Below, piece after piece: positions 12,503 through 22,654 of a stretch of 64,000 nt of DNA. Position numbers and translations under genes: made by a program. The stretch is from contig CAVNZM010000011.1 in the NCBI GenBank assembly GCA_963693365.1, forward strand, positions 5,580,001 to 5,644,000, in the 5' to 3' direction. The notes beneath the pieces are model-generated. The model worked only from the letters and a program-made list of their open reading frames with translations, was not told the origin of the DNA and ran no database searches. Within the stretch, counting starts at the first letter, position 1. Each line of letters begins with the position of its first letter. Source of the DNA: Amoebidium appalachense. Lineage: Eukaryota > Ichthyosporea.

Positions 12503-13312
12503 ATGGCTAAGTTTAACGTAGACATGTTCTACGCATTGGCAGCGGAGGATAGCTCCCTGCACACACAGGTACCACAGGTTCATACACTAGACGTTAGACA
12601 GACCACAGCTTTCAGTTTTACACTCAAACACGACTCGGAAATACCTAGGTGGCTTAGGACACTCCTAGCTAACACACCCACACTAGTGTTAGACACAAAG
12701 AAGGCCCCCACTGTGGCGGCCTCGTGCTTAATGATCAAACAGTGCATCGACCACAAAACAATGGCCGACTTATGCACCCTGATGGAGGAGCACCCGTACC
12801 GGGCCGAGCAGGCCCCCCAGGTGACGGCTCGTATATACGAGCAGCAGTACGACGAGGGGAGGGACGAGATGGTGTCCCGGACACTCGGCCAGAAACGTCT
12901 GGCCGCACGGTTCATCCCCGACGACGAGGACGAGAACAGCACCGACGACGTGGACGGGGAGCTCGAGGCCTTCACACGGCCGGAAAACGAGCTCGAGTAT
13001 ACGGCCCGGCTCGTCGGCCGATACCTGACGGCCGACCGGCGCCGTACCTTCCGGGCCCAGCTCAGAGAATGGAAGTATACCTTTCCCACTTTAGATATGT
13101 CCCCCGTAGAAGCTCGTGCATTCTTTGAGAGGGAATATCGGGTCTTTGAAGACCTTTGTGAGTTAGCTGGTGACGTGAGTGATAGGGAAAAGTTTGAGTT
13201 TGCTCGTAAGGCTCTCTCTGTAAACACAGACACTGCACGCATGTTTGGGGAGCATGATGATGTAGATGAGGTGGTGTTGCATGTTAAACGTCACTTGCTT
13301 GCCATGCACTGA
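12503..13312 (+). CDS. gag: Gag, element A (capsid part)
   Basis: 269-residue Gag of a Ty3/gypsy-type element. The ATG at 12,503 is preceded by ACACAATGG and is the first ATG after the A tract. An acidic patch (residues about 135-150) is followed by a helical region with REWKYTFPTLDMSPVEARAF, typical of retrotransposon capsids. The frame closes with TGA at 13,312, but the following bases continue a plausible Gag (EVKFNKRDKKEVMEV) in the +1 frame. Either a programmed +1 shift or a one-base lesion separates capsid from nucleocapsid. The inverted copy at 1-675 confirms this N-terminus. Confidence 0.85.
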   Translation: MAKFNVDMFYALAAEDSSLHTQVPQVHTLDVRQTTAFSFTLKHDSEIPRWLRTLLANTPTLVLDTKKAPTVAASCLMIKQCIDHKTMADLCTLMEEHPYRAEQAPQVTARIYEQQYDEGRDEMVSRTLGQKRLAARFIPDDEDENSTDDVDGELEAFTRPENELEYTARLVGRYLTADRRRTFRAQLREWKYTFPTLDMSPVEARAFFEREYRVFEDLCELAGDVSDREKFEFARKALSVNTDTARMFGEHDDVDEVVLHVKRHLLAMH

Positions 13313-13838
13313 GGTGAAGTTCAATAAGAGGGATAAAAAGGAGGTGATGGAAGTAGACAAGAAAAAGAAGGAGAGTGGACAGAAGGGGGAAAAAGAGAAA
13401 AAAGAGGGTGAACAGCCAGATGCACTCACCATGTTGGTCAAGCAGGTTGCCGAGCTCTCCCAGGCCGTCTTTTCTGGCCGAGGGGGCTTCGGCTTCCGGG
13501 GTGGCCGTGGCGGCGACCGGGGTGGACACGGCGGTCGTGGCCGAGGTGGACGTGGAGGACAACAGCAGCAGTTCACCGAGAGGTTTGCCCCTAATCTTGC
13601 TCGTGGTGGTGGGCAGGGTAGAGGGAGGGGTGGAAATGGTGGTGAGAGAGGCCGAGGGGGGCAGGGGGGAAGGGGGGGCCGTGGTGCACACGGTGGGCCC
13701 CCCCAGCATGACCGGGCTCCCGGTTATGCTTTGCGCCAAGGTTTTGAAGTCCCCCCTGGCCCCTTCTTTGGTCCATGTTACTTTTGTGGCCGGCAAGGGC
13801 ACTCTGCTGCATATTGCCGTAGTTACAAGAGCTATTGA
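13313..13838 (+). CDS. gag: Gag nucleocapsid part, element A (+1 frame)
   Basis: This continues Gag in the frame one base ahead. A Lys/Glu-rich stretch is followed by a long Arg-Gly-Gly region (RGG box-like, roughly 13,485-13,730), and then a zinc knuckle CYFCGRQGHSAAYC (CX2CX4HX4C) before the stop at 13,838. RGG boxes and CCHC knuckles bind the element RNA during packaging. The G-rich sequence makes one-base errors likely here, so the true reading-frame layout is uncertain. Confidence 0.7.
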
Positions 13839-13906
13839 GTTCCGGGGGAGGGGGAAGCTGGGGTCACTGAGGGAGGGGGGGGGGGACAGTATCGGTCCCC
13901 CCCAGG

Positions 13907-14251
13907 TTGCAGAGAACCTTCACCCTCCCCCCACCCCAGGTTAAGCTTCCCTTTGCCCCCTCACCGCCCCGATACGTGTGGGAGCCGGGCATCGTCGTGG
14001 GTCCTCAAGACAGCGTCGAGGTGGTATGGCATGAATGTTTGTGGGGTGACTCTACCAAATGTATGAATGGTGTGAATGTTTTGTGGTTGGGGGAGGTTCC
14101 CCAGCCACAAGTGGATGGTCTCAGTGTTTCTTGTCCCAACCCGGTGTTTATTCTAACCACACCGGAGGGGGTTTCTGTGCCATTGTTTCCGGGAAGGGGG
14201 GGGACACACACGAGTAAAGGGGGAAGGGGGGGGGAAGGCACAGACACGTAG
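13907..14251 (+). CDS. Element A downstream frame before protease, unknown role
   Basis: About 114 codons, beginning CTG or in-frame upstream, containing RYVWEPGIVVGPQDSVEVVW and ending in a Gly-rich tail. It has no recognised domain. It lies between the zinc knuckle and the protease and is probably a linker part of the Gag-Pol product. It is followed by a (CA)-rich stretch in which element B inserted at 14,382. Confidence 0.45.
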   Translation: MQRTFTLPPPQVKLPFAPSPPRYVWEPGIVVGPQDSVEVVWHECLWGDSTKCMNGVNVLWLGEVPQPQVDGLSVSCPNPVFILTTPEGVSVPLFPGRGGTHTSKGGRGGEGTDT

Positions 14252-14381
14252 AAACACACCACCACAACAACATACGACGGTTGCAGACACACCTACACCC
14301 ACACACACACCCACACATACACCAAACACACACACACCACCCACCCACACACCACACACACACACTCCACCACCACCCACA

Positions 14382-14991
14382 TGTAAACATCTGTACACGC
14401 CGTACATGTTTACTATTACGAATATACTGTACATATCATAGTGATCACGTAGATATTGTGTACATATGATCAGATCAATATCACACGCGACAGCCGCGGG
14501 CTGCGGCTCACGACTGAGCCGCGGCGCCGGCAATATGCAGTGGCCGTGCAGTCAGTATGAACCAATAGAATTCGAGAACCGCTAGGATAGGAATGCAAGT
14601 CTCATCCACTACGGAGGCGACATCTATAGCTAAACGAACGGAACCAATAAGGAAATCAGACCCAGTTGCATAAACCTAAACGGGCTTAAGTATTGACCAA
14701 TCATTTGCCACAAAGTTATCCTTTTAGTTAGCTTCATGTTATTGGTGCACTGTGTGCACATAAAGACGACCGCACTCTTCTGACTGGTCAGAAGTCACGA
14801 AGGCATCAATGCCACCCATCCAGATGATCCGGAACCTGGGGGCTATATAAACAAGCCGTCCCAGTACGGGGGATCACTCTGAACGAGCACATTAAATAGT
14901 AACCTGGCCGCGTGTGCCTTACTACCCGTTCTCTGTCTTTATTCTGATTCAGTTGTTCTCTGCCTTATCCCAACTAGTTCAACTGTTTACA
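14382..14991 (+). repeat. 5' LTR of element B
   Basis: TGTAAACA to TGTTTACA. A TATA box (CTATATAA) lies at 14,843-14,850. CCAAT-type boxes occur at about 14,573, 14,643 and 14,697, so U3 is the first roughly 480 bases. A GC-rich inverted repeat (AGCCGCGGGC with GAGCCGCGGC) sits near 14,500-14,525. Confidence 0.95.
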
Positions 14992-15010
14992 TTGGCGACC
15001 GCGCAGTTCC
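14992..15010 (+). other. Candidate primer-binding site, element B
   Basis: TTGGCGACCGCGCAGTTCC follows the LTR directly. TTGGCGACC at this place is common in Ty3/gypsy elements. I cannot match it to a particular tRNA 3' end without the host tRNA set. Confidence 0.5.
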
Positions 15011-15043
15011 AGAATCTCACATCTTTCAAGAATCTCTTCAACC

Positions 15044-17045
15044 ATGGCGGGCGAATTTGACGACTACCCTGTACTCTCGGACAATGAAAGCAAACTGACA
15101 CGTGACACCAAGAAGCCTACCGCAGTCAAACCGCCGCCCCCAACGCAGAAGAAAGCCAAGACTCCGGGGCAGGGCACGAAAACACTCCCCACCCCTCCCC
15201 CTACACAGCCTCGTGCTCCCCAGAAACCGAACACGATCACAAAACCCAACACACACACGAACACAAAGGCAACTACGAAGCCCACTGGCAACGAACAAAC
15301 GAAGCCCAACGAAAGCACGAAACCCAAAGACAAAACGAAGCGCAACGAACACACGAAAACCAACGAACATACGAACACCAACGAACACACGAACACCAAC
15401 AAACACACGAACGAACTTCAAGTAGCAACGAAGGAAAAAAACGAAACAAGACCGGGACACTGCCACAGCTCTGGCAGAGGTGCGGGGCCGTGTTCTCTCC
15501 AAGTTCTATCGTATTGAAACTCTGAGACGTGCCATTCAAACTGCAATCGATGCTGGGCGGCCTGTGATGGACCTCGAAGCTGATGTCGCGCAGATTTACA
15601 GTGAGATTTCGCAGATGGAAGACACCACACTGTCTAGAATGTTGTGCACGTCCGCGAAATGGTCTGAGTTGGAGCGGGAAGCACAGTTGGTGGCTGAGGC
15701 ACGTGTGAAAAATACGACGGTGCCCACCACCCCCCGTCCTCCCCCACCCACCACAGGCAAGAAGCCTTTGTCCCCGGTCCCATCTGGGTGCACTGATCCC
15801 AAGGTAATTGCACCTCCCGCACCCCCCACTAAATTTACATATAAGGATGTGCTTGCGCGCACACTCAGCTACACTGATTCTGATGCTGAAAATGAAGAAA
15901 AACACGAACAAAGTTACGAAGACACACCCACAAACGAAAACGAACACATGACTGCGAAAGTGCATGAAGAAGATCACTTCGACCAGCCTAAAGCACCCGT
16001 ATTTAACGAAATCCCCCTTGCAGGATCCCCTCTGGCGTCTGCAGGTGGACTGGCAGGCACGCCAAGTCGCCCGAGAGGCTCTGATGTCAGCACAGGCTCA
16101 GGAGGTAAGGCTGGGTCTATATTGAACAAGCACTTTGCAGAGCACGAAAAACTGTGGTTGCACCCTCTCCGCCAGTTGCATGCATCCGAATACGGCCCCA
16201 TCTTGGCTGCATTGAAACTACCAGAATACAAGGGTGACTTGCAGGATAAATGCACGGTGATTGAATGGCTGCACGAATTTTCCCAGCAGATGTTTTGCAT
16301 TGCAGGGGTCCCCCCCACACTTGCTGTTCGCTGGGCGGTGCAGTGCTTTCCTCTTGCTTCCCCCGCCCGTGTGTGGTACACGAATTTTACCAGGACACAG
16401 GGAGAACTCACGTTTGATGCATTTGCACATGCACTAGTTACGAAATTTCACGACCAGCGTGTGCAAGAGGCACTCAGTGCCGAATTAAATGCACTCAAAC
16501 AAGGCAAGCAAAAGGTGGCCGAATTTGCAAGCAGGCATGCGCGTTTGTGGGCACGTGTGTACCCCCTTAAGTCTGAGGCACACCAAATTTTGGATTTGTC
16601 TCACCGATTGGGTGGGGAAGACGAACAAGAATTTCGCAAATATCAACTCAGACAAACACGAAAAGAAGAAGAATTGACCCTGTCTGGAGTTGTTGCCTAT
16701 CTCGCAGAAAAAGAAAGAGACAGGCACACACGAACCCCATCCACCATTCTAACACAGAAACCCCCCACAAAACAGCAACCCGGTGGTGGATCTGGTGCCA
16801 GCGAGAAGCCGTCTATTTTTTCGCGCATGGGCACCACCCCCTGCAACCGTGGGTGCAAGTACGGCAGCCACGCCGAAGGCAAGACGTGCCCGGCCCTCAA
16901 ATTCGAATGCCACTCCTGCAAGCAGAAGGGGCACTTTGGGGGGTCACCAATTTGCCCCAAGTACGACCCCAACTTTAAGAAGGGAACCCGCAAGGCAGAG
17001 ATTGAGGCTAATCGGGCCAAGTTCAAGAGAGCACGTGTAGAATAG
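15044..17045 (+). CDS. gag: Gag, element B (one frame break near 15,430)
   Basis: The ATG at 15,044 has a good context (ACCATGG). The N-terminal 130 residues are rich in Thr, Lys, Asn and Pro and look disordered. Near an A7 tract at about 15,436-15,442 the frame moves by one. Removing one A would join the first segment to the long second one, which starts in TATALAEVRGRVLSKFYRIE. The second segment holds the capsid-like region (AEHEKLWLHPLRQLHASEYG, then WAVQCFPLASPARVWY) and a CCHC-type knuckle CHSCKQKGHFGGSPIC near 16,907-16,954. It ends at TAG 17,043-17,045, which is in frame with pol. Total is about 667 residues if joined. The overlap could also permit +1 frameshifting. Confidence 0.85.
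17043..17045 (+). promoter_or_regulatory. Gag-pol in-frame UAG, candidate readthrough site
   Basis: The codons around it are GTA GAA TAG GAA GGC GGG CAA GGG. Gag and pol share one frame and no other stop occurs until 21,950. A GGGA...TCCC hairpin can form about 15 bases downstream. This is the layout used by gammaretroviruses, which suppress a gag UAG followed by a purine-rich spacer and a structured RNA. Readthrough here is inferred. Confidence 0.6.
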
Positions 17046-20000
17046 GAAGGCGGGCAAGGGACTGGTCTCTCCCCAGTAGAACATAATGTATTTGATTTAA
17101 TAGCAGAGCTGGAACTGTGTTCCCCTCTGGCAGATAAATTGCAAAATAAATCTACTGGTGCGGAAATTTCTGTTGTCTCGGAGCCCTCCCACGAATCTGC
17201 ATGTGCCCCACCCCCCCCCACGAACAGTTACCCCCGTGTACTGACCCCCCCATGCACACGCACACCCCCGCCCCCGCGCAAAAAGAAAAATGTGCATTTT
17301 GCTGACCGTGTGCACTCCTCCATTGCAGAACCACGGCATGAAAATGCCACTGTGTGCACATTAACCCACGAAAATAAATGCACAGCCACACTTGCGCGAA
17401 TGTATGTGCATGGGAAGCTAGTCACAGTAGTTGTCGACTCTGGTGCTAGCCATAGCTGTATAAGCACAGCATTTTACGAATCTCTCCCTGTAGTGGCAAG
17501 AAAACGAATTCAGCATGTTCCTAATTTTAGTGTACTGGATGCACAAAGTAACGAAATGACATGCCAAGGAAGTATATCTCTCACTCTCGCCATTCCCAAC
17601 GAATCTGCTCTAGTGGTGCACAGATGGCATGTGATTGATAATCTACCATATGATGCCTTATTAGGTGTTGATTTCATGGGGCCACAACAGGGACGAATTG
17701 ATTACGGTGCTGCAGAACTTTCGTTCATGTATGCTAAGGGAAATCGCAGGTGCAGTATTCCGGTGTGGTGGTTGCGTGGGAGTGCGGAGGAGACAGCTGT
17801 TTCTCGCGTATTAATTACCACCACAGGTATTCACCTCCCGGTAGATGCGTCAAATATCGCAACGTGTAAAATAAAACTCGCTGCCGGCGCACCACCACCA
17901 CGAACTTTAGACTGTTGTATGGGCACAGTGGTTCCATGTGGTCCACTTAATTCACGGGCTTACACAACAGCATGCAGTGTCACCAGTTTAGCTCGAATTT
18001 CGAATAACGAACCCCCCCTCTCCACTAGCGAAGAAAGTGTGATCGAGGACGAATACGAATGCAAGGTGTTGTTGACTAACACATCGGACCATCATGTGTA
18101 CCTAGGCCCTGGTACGGAGGTGGCCATGTTTATTCCCTTGCAATCAGATGACACTGTTACTCTTTTAGCACGTCCACACTCCGGTAATGGAACCAGGAGG
18201 GCGACAACCCCACACCCTGGCCATCCATTAGGTACCTCTGCTAAAACGAACTTTTCTTCGCAGGAATCAACCAAAGAACCCACCGAACACGAACCACACA
18301 CTTTCCAGGCGGCTACTAATATTAACGGTAGTATTAAGGTGTGTGAACGGAGTAAAATTATGAATATGAGTACGAAAGAGAACACCACACAGCGCAGTTC
18401 CACGAAAATGAATGGTTTTGGTAATCCAGCACGAACAAAACCAGAGGTAGGGCCACCTACTATCGAAGCAGCAGATGGGGCACCATCTACCACTGCACTG
18501 GAGGATACGAATAATTTACGAAAGCGTACGCACGAATGTACCTCCGACGGGGAAGCCGCCACAGACGACGACTTGCCTTTTGGGGTCAAACCTCCAGAAG
18601 AATACGACATGCCTGGAACTCCCCCAGACCAACGGAAACCGTTGGCGAAACGGATACGAAAACTGCTTAAGAAATGGAAGCATGTGTTCTCTGCACACGA
18701 CAACGACTTTGGTTTGAGTACCTTAGACGAACTGTCGATCGAAGTAACTACCACCATACCACAGTACCGCAGGCCCTATAACATCCCACATCACCTTCGC
18801 GATAGCCTACACAAACAAATTCAAAATTGGGTAGAGTTTGGAGTGATTGAGCCTGCGTCCAGCCCTTACTCCGCTCCGATGGTGTTGGTGGCGAAAAAGG
18901 ACGGGTCTTTAAGAGTCTGCATTGATTTTAGAATGCTGAACTTGATTACGAAGAAAGACGGTTACCCTTTACCACGAATTGACATGGCTCTGGGTATGCT
19001 CAGAGGTGCCCGCGTGTTTTCCGCACTTGATTTAAACGGTGGTTACCACCAAGTCAAAGTAGCCGATAACGACAAAGAAAAACTTGCATTTACCACCCCC
19101 TGGGGGCAGTATCAATTCGCACGCGCACCTTTTGGAGTAAGTAACATGCCTGCTGTCTTTTCAAGGATGATGAACCGTGTATTCGCTGGTATGCTGTGGA
19201 CACATGTACTCATATATCTCGATGATATATTAGTTATGTCACCCACTATCGAAGAACATTTTGGGCATTTAGATTCATGTTTTTCCCGGCTCTGTGATGC
19301 AGGATTAAAACTGAAAGGCAGAAAATGCTCTTTGTTCATGGAAGAAGTTGGCTATTTAGGCCATCGCGTATGCCCGGATGGTATTAAGGTAGACCCAGAA
19401 AAAGTGGCAGCAATAAAGAATAAAAGCTACCCACAAAATTTATCTGAGCTACGAAGTGACCTCGGGTTATTTTCATATTATCGAATATTTGTGGACGATT
19501 TCAGCCATACGGCTGAACCACTCACGCGAATGCTGGGCACCTCGAAGGAGGATTCAGAATTACTAAAACGAATTCACGCAAAAATGCCCCCCTCTACGAA
19601 ACCCGCCAAACGCAACGGCAGCGCAAAACAACGAAAAGACGAAGCAAAAAATTTGCACGCCGATTCTGCAGCTATTTTGGCCACGAAAAAGAAAGCACAG
19701 AAAAATGCTGCATGGGTGTGGGGTACGGAACAGGAGAAAGCATACGATACCCTTAAGAATGCGTTAATTAATGCACCTGTGCTTGCTCACCCCGATTTCA
19801 CCAAACCTTTTATTGTTGACTCAGATGCTTCACAGTATGCTCTGGGCGCAGTGATTTCGCAGGTAGGTGATGACGGCAAAGAACGACCCATAGCTTATGC
19901 TAGCAGAACACTCTCTAAGAGTGAACGAAATTATGCGGCGAATAAAAGGGAAGCCTTAGGTGTGTATTGGGCTGTGTGCAAAGCATTCCGCGCTTACACC

Positions 20001-21950
20001 TATGGGGCTCCTTTCTTGTTACGAACCGACCACTCCAGCTTGACGCGCATTCTGTCTACCGGCGATGCACCGGAACCTGTTGTTGCAGGCTGGCAAATGG
20101 CGCTTTCCGCATACACATACGAAATTCAGCACAGGGCGGGCAAACACCACAGCAATGCTGATGGACTCTCTCGGCCATCTAAAGAAAATGCGCAACCAGG
20201 ACCCGAAGATACTGAGCTGACATACCCCTCACTGATCGGCACAGTCTCGGGCTCGTCCACGGTGTTTGCGGTAACACGCTCCGCCGCAGCGACAGCGCAG
20301 GCACAAGCTGCCACCCACCCACCCCCAGCTGAACCCACGAAACCTAATACCACGCCGCCAGAATTTATTCCCCCAAAAGCGGATGGACGAATGCCCACCT
20401 ATGAACAGTATGTGTCAGCACAGAAGGCTGATAAACACATTGCGAAAGTCAGGGCCCACCTGGAAAAAGCACCGGGCTACGAATTATTTGGCAACGAAAT
20501 CGCGATGGAAGCTAGTCGCTGCACCATAGACAATGACCTTGTGTATGTGTGGGTCCTAGAACAGCGTGGCCCCCGCAAACCCAGCAAGGAACCACGAATT
20601 TGGGTGCCGTCTACGCTTGTGCGCCTCGTTTTGGCCGCATGTCACGACGCCCCAACCGCAGGTCACCTCGACGCAGCACGCACCTTCCACCGTGTTACCC
20701 AGATAGCATGGTGGCCACGTGTATGGCAAGACTCGGTGCAGTGGGTAACCACATGCAAAGCCTGTCAATACCGGAAGACACCCCGAATGCAAAAGAAACT
20801 ACGAATTCACGATGGTTTTATCCCCACCTATCCCTTTCAATACGTGTCTATGGACATTACTGAGATGCCTACGAAATCTGATCTCAGAGTTTCCCTGTTG
20901 GTGTTTCTCGACCTCTTCACTCGCTGGCCGGAAGTGATTTTATTTCACAAAACACCCACAGCCGAAGATGTGGCAAAGGCATTCGAAGACTCCATCTACT
21001 GCCGTCACGGTCGTCCGGAATTTTTAGTATCAGACAACGGCGCGAATTTGGCAGCTATGTTGGTCACAGATGTCTGTCGAGTGTTGGCTACAAAACGAAT
21101 TTTTGCAAGTCCCTACAGCCCCCAGACCAATGGTGCCGTAGAGCGATTCAATCGCACACTTAAGAATATTCTTGCCACTCTCGTGCAGGATAAACACCAC
21201 GAATGGATTGACTACTTACCGCAAGTACTGTTTTCCTACCGCACCGCCTACCACTCTTCCTTGGGGGACACGCCATTCTTCATGCTTTATGGCAGAGATC
21301 CGGTCGAGCCCCCCCGCCCCCCAATTGCGGCTTCATGTGGGATGGAGACGGAGGAATACCGTCGAGAACTACTGCAACGAGTGCAGTATGCCCGGCAAAC
21401 AGTCACACGAATTATGTCTGAAGCTGCCCGTCGTAGTAAAATCACGGCTAACAAAAATGCTCGTGAACCCACAGAACTCGAGGGTCTGGTGTTGAAAGCA
21501 GTCACAGACTCCACCACCGACCACAGTCTACCCACGGCACTCAGACCTAAATGGGAAGGTCCGTATCGCGTCCTGCGGCGCGTTACCGACGCCCCCATGT
21601 CTTACGAAATTCAGCGGGTTGGGTCAACGGACACCGTTCGAGCACACGCACGTCACTTGAAGCCGTATTTTCCCCGTGACGACGTTGATATGACGCCAGC
21701 CGACTCTGGTCCGCAAGATTCACCCACCCCCACCTTCGAAGTGGCAAAAATTATTGCCCACAAGTACGACTCGGCAACTGCCCAAGCCCTTTACAAAGTT
21801 CGTTGGAAAGGGTACACGGCTAAGAACGACACCTGGGAACCTCACTCCGGCCTGCAAGACACAGCCGCAGGAGCACTCACAGACTACCTAGGTACTTTGG
21901 TGGCCGGCCCTGCCAGCCAGCCCGCACGAAAGAAGCGCCGACGTCGCTAA
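17046..21950 (+). CDS. pol: Pol polyprotein, element B: protease, RT, RNase H, integrase, chromodomain
   Basis: This encodes the enzymes that copy and integrate the element. The frame is open from just after the gag TAG to 21,950 (about 1634 codons). Counting from 17,139, the order is: aspartic protease with VVVDSGASHS (Asp about 100); reverse transcriptase with LIYLDDILV (catalytic Asp pair at 19,221-19,226, about residue 695); RNase H with VDSDASQYALGA and RTDHSSL; integrase HHCC zinc region (HDAPTAGHLD to CKACQ); a DD35E core with Asp 1239, Asp 1299 (SDNGAN) and Glu 1335 (VERFNR), exactly 35 residues apart; and a C-terminal chromodomain (VRWKGYTAKNDTWEP, about 1533-1585) that usually steers integration to methylated histones. 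No ATG opens it, which fits expression as a Gag-Pol fusion. Confidence 0.95.
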   Translation, partial: EGGQGTGLSPVEHNVFDLIAELELCSPLADKLQNKSTGAEISVVSEPSHESACAPPPPTNSYPRVLTPPCTRTPPPPRKKKNVHFADRVHSSIAEPRHENATVCTLTHENKCTATLARMYVHGKLVTVVVDSGASHSCISTAFYESLPVVARKRIQHVPNFSVLDAQSNEMTCQGSISLTLAIPNESALVVHRWHVIDNLPYDALLGVDFMGPQQGRIDYGAAELSFMYAKGNRRCSIPVWWLRGSAEETAVSRVLITTTGIHLPVDASNIATCKIKLAAGAPPPRTLDCCMGTVVPCGPLNSRAYTTACSVTSLARISNNEPPLSTSEESVIEDEYECKVLLTNTSDHHVYLGPGTEVAMFIPLQSDDTVTLLARPHSGNGTRRATTPHPGHPLGTSAKTNFSSQESTKEPTEHEPHTFQAATNINGSIKVCERSKIMNMSTKENTTQRSSTKMNGFGNPARTKPEVGPPTIEAADGAPSTTALEDTNNLRKRTHECTSDGEAATDDDLPFGVKPPEEYDMPGTPPDQRKPLAKRIRKLLKKWKHVFSAHDNDFGLSTLDELSIEVTTTIPQYRRPYNIPHHLRDSLHKQIQNWVEFGVIEPASSPYSAPMVLVAKKDGSLRVCIDFRMLNLITKKDGYPLPRIDMALGMLRGARVFSALDLNGGYHQVKVADNDKEKLAFTTPWGQYQFARAPFGVSNMPAVFSRMMNRVFAGMLWTHVLIYLDDILVMSPTIEEHFGHLDSCFSRLCDAGLKLKGRKCSLFMEEVGYLGHRVCPDGIKVDPEKVAAIKNKSYPQNLSELRSDLGLFSYYRIFVDDFSHTAEPLTRMLGTSKEDSELLKRIHAKMPPSTKPAKRNGSAKQRKDEAKNLHADSAAILATKKKAQKNAAWVWGTEQEKAYDTLKNALINAPVLAHPDFTKPFIVDSDASQYALGAVISQVGDDGKERPIAYASRTLSKSERNYAANKREALGVYWAVCKAFRAYTYGAPFLLRTDHSSLTRILSTGDAPEPVVAGWQMALSAYTYEIQHRAGKHHSNADGLSRPSKENAQPGPEDTELTYPSLIGTVSGSSTVFAVTRSAAATAQAQAATHPPPAEPTKPNTTPPEFIPPKADGRMPTYEQYVSAQKADKHIAKVRAHLEKAPGYELFGNEIAMEASRCTIDNDLVYVWVLEQRGPRKPSKEPRIWVPSTLVRLVLAACHDAPTAGHLDAARTFHRVTQIAWWPRVWQDSVQWVTTCKACQYRKTPRMQKKLRIHDGFIPTYPFQYVSMDITEMPTKSDLRVSLLVFLDLFTRWPEVILFHKTPTAEDVAKAFEDSIYCRHGRPEFLVSDNGANLAAMLVTDVCRVLATKRIFASPYSPQTNGAVERFNRTLKNILATLVQDKHHEWIDYLPQVLFSYRTAYHSSLGDTPFFMLYGRDPVEPPRPPIAASCGMETEEYRRELLQRVQYARQTVTRIMSEAARRSKITANKNAREPTELEGLVLKAVTDSTTDHSLPTALRPKWEGPYRVLRRVTDAPMSYEIQRVGSTDTVRAHARHLKPYFPRDDVDMTPADSGPQDSPTPTFEVAKIIAHKYDSATAQALYKVRWKGYTAKNDTWEPHSGLQDTAAGALTDYLGTLVAGPASQPARKKRRRR

Positions 21951-22001
21951 CTTCCCTCAGCCTGGTGGTTTACCGTCTCCAGACCATACCACCAGGCTCC
22001 C

Positions 22002-22015
22002 GAGAAGGGGGGGAG
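22002..22015 (+). other. Polypurine tract, element B
   Basis: GAGAAGGGGGGGAG sits directly before the 3' LTR and would prime plus-strand DNA synthesis. Confidence 0.85.
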
Positions 22016-22625
22016 TGTAAACATCTGTACACGCCGTACATGTTTACTATTACGAATATACTGTACATATCATAGTGATCACGTAGATATTGTGTACATA
22101 TGATCAGATCAATATCACACGCGACAGCCGCGGGCTGCGGCTCACGACTGAGCCGCGGCGCCGGCAATATGCAGTGGCCGTGCAGTCAGTATGAACCAAT
22201 AGAATTCGAGAACCGCTAGGATAGGAATGCAAGTCTCATCCACTACGGAGGCGACATCTATAGCTAAACGAACGGAACCAATAAGGAAATCAGACCCAGT
22301 TGCATAAACCTAAACAGGCTTAAGTATTGACCAATCATTTGCCACAAAGTTATCCTTTTAGTTAGCTTCATGTTATTGGTGCACTGTGTGCACATAAAGA
22401 CGACCGCACTCTTCTGACTGGTCAGAAGTCACGAAGGCATCAATGCCACCCATCCAGATGATCCGGAACCTGGGGGCTATATAAACAAGCCGTCCCAGTA
22501 CGGGGGATCACTCTGAACGAGCACATTAAATAGTAACCTGGCCGCGTGTGCCTTACTACCCGTTCTCTGTCTTTATTCTGATTCAGTTGTTCTCTGCCTT
22601 ATCCCAACTAGTTCAACTGTTTACA
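22016..22625 (+). repeat. 3' LTR of element B
   Basis: 610 bases, matching the 5' LTR with about one difference. It is followed by the second CCACA target duplication and then by element A sequence. Confidence 0.95.
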
Positions 22626-22654
22626 CCACATCACATACACACCCCACCCCACCC

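Larger units (their letters stand above)
14382..22625 (+). mobile_element. Element B: young Ty3/gypsy chromovirus nested in element A
   Basis: An 8244-bp element flanked by CCACA target duplications (14,377-14,381 and 22,626-22,630). It has 610-bp LTRs starting TGTAAACA and ending TGTTTACA, which differ at about one position (G near 14,691, A in the 3' copy). Inside are gag (15,044-17,045) and an intact pol (17,046-21,950) with protease, RT, RNase H, integrase and chromodomain. Pol shares the gag frame after a single TAG. The near-identical LTRs and the unbroken pol indicate recent, possibly active transposition. Confidence 0.95.

Noticed and set aside
13163-13802. Antisense frames over element A gag (long Pro/Arg/Thr proteins)
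   Set aside because: They mirror the RGG-rich sense frame and have no independent support.
15426-15460. Classic -1 slippery heptamer A AAA AAC in element B gag
   Set aside because: A -1 slip would lead to the wrong frame; the continuing Gag frame needs +1 (or one A fewer). A homopolymer length change explains it better.
15038-15502. Antisense frame with repeated VFVGVRVF motifs over element B gag
   Set aside because: It is the complement of the Thr/Asn/Lys-rich Gag start.
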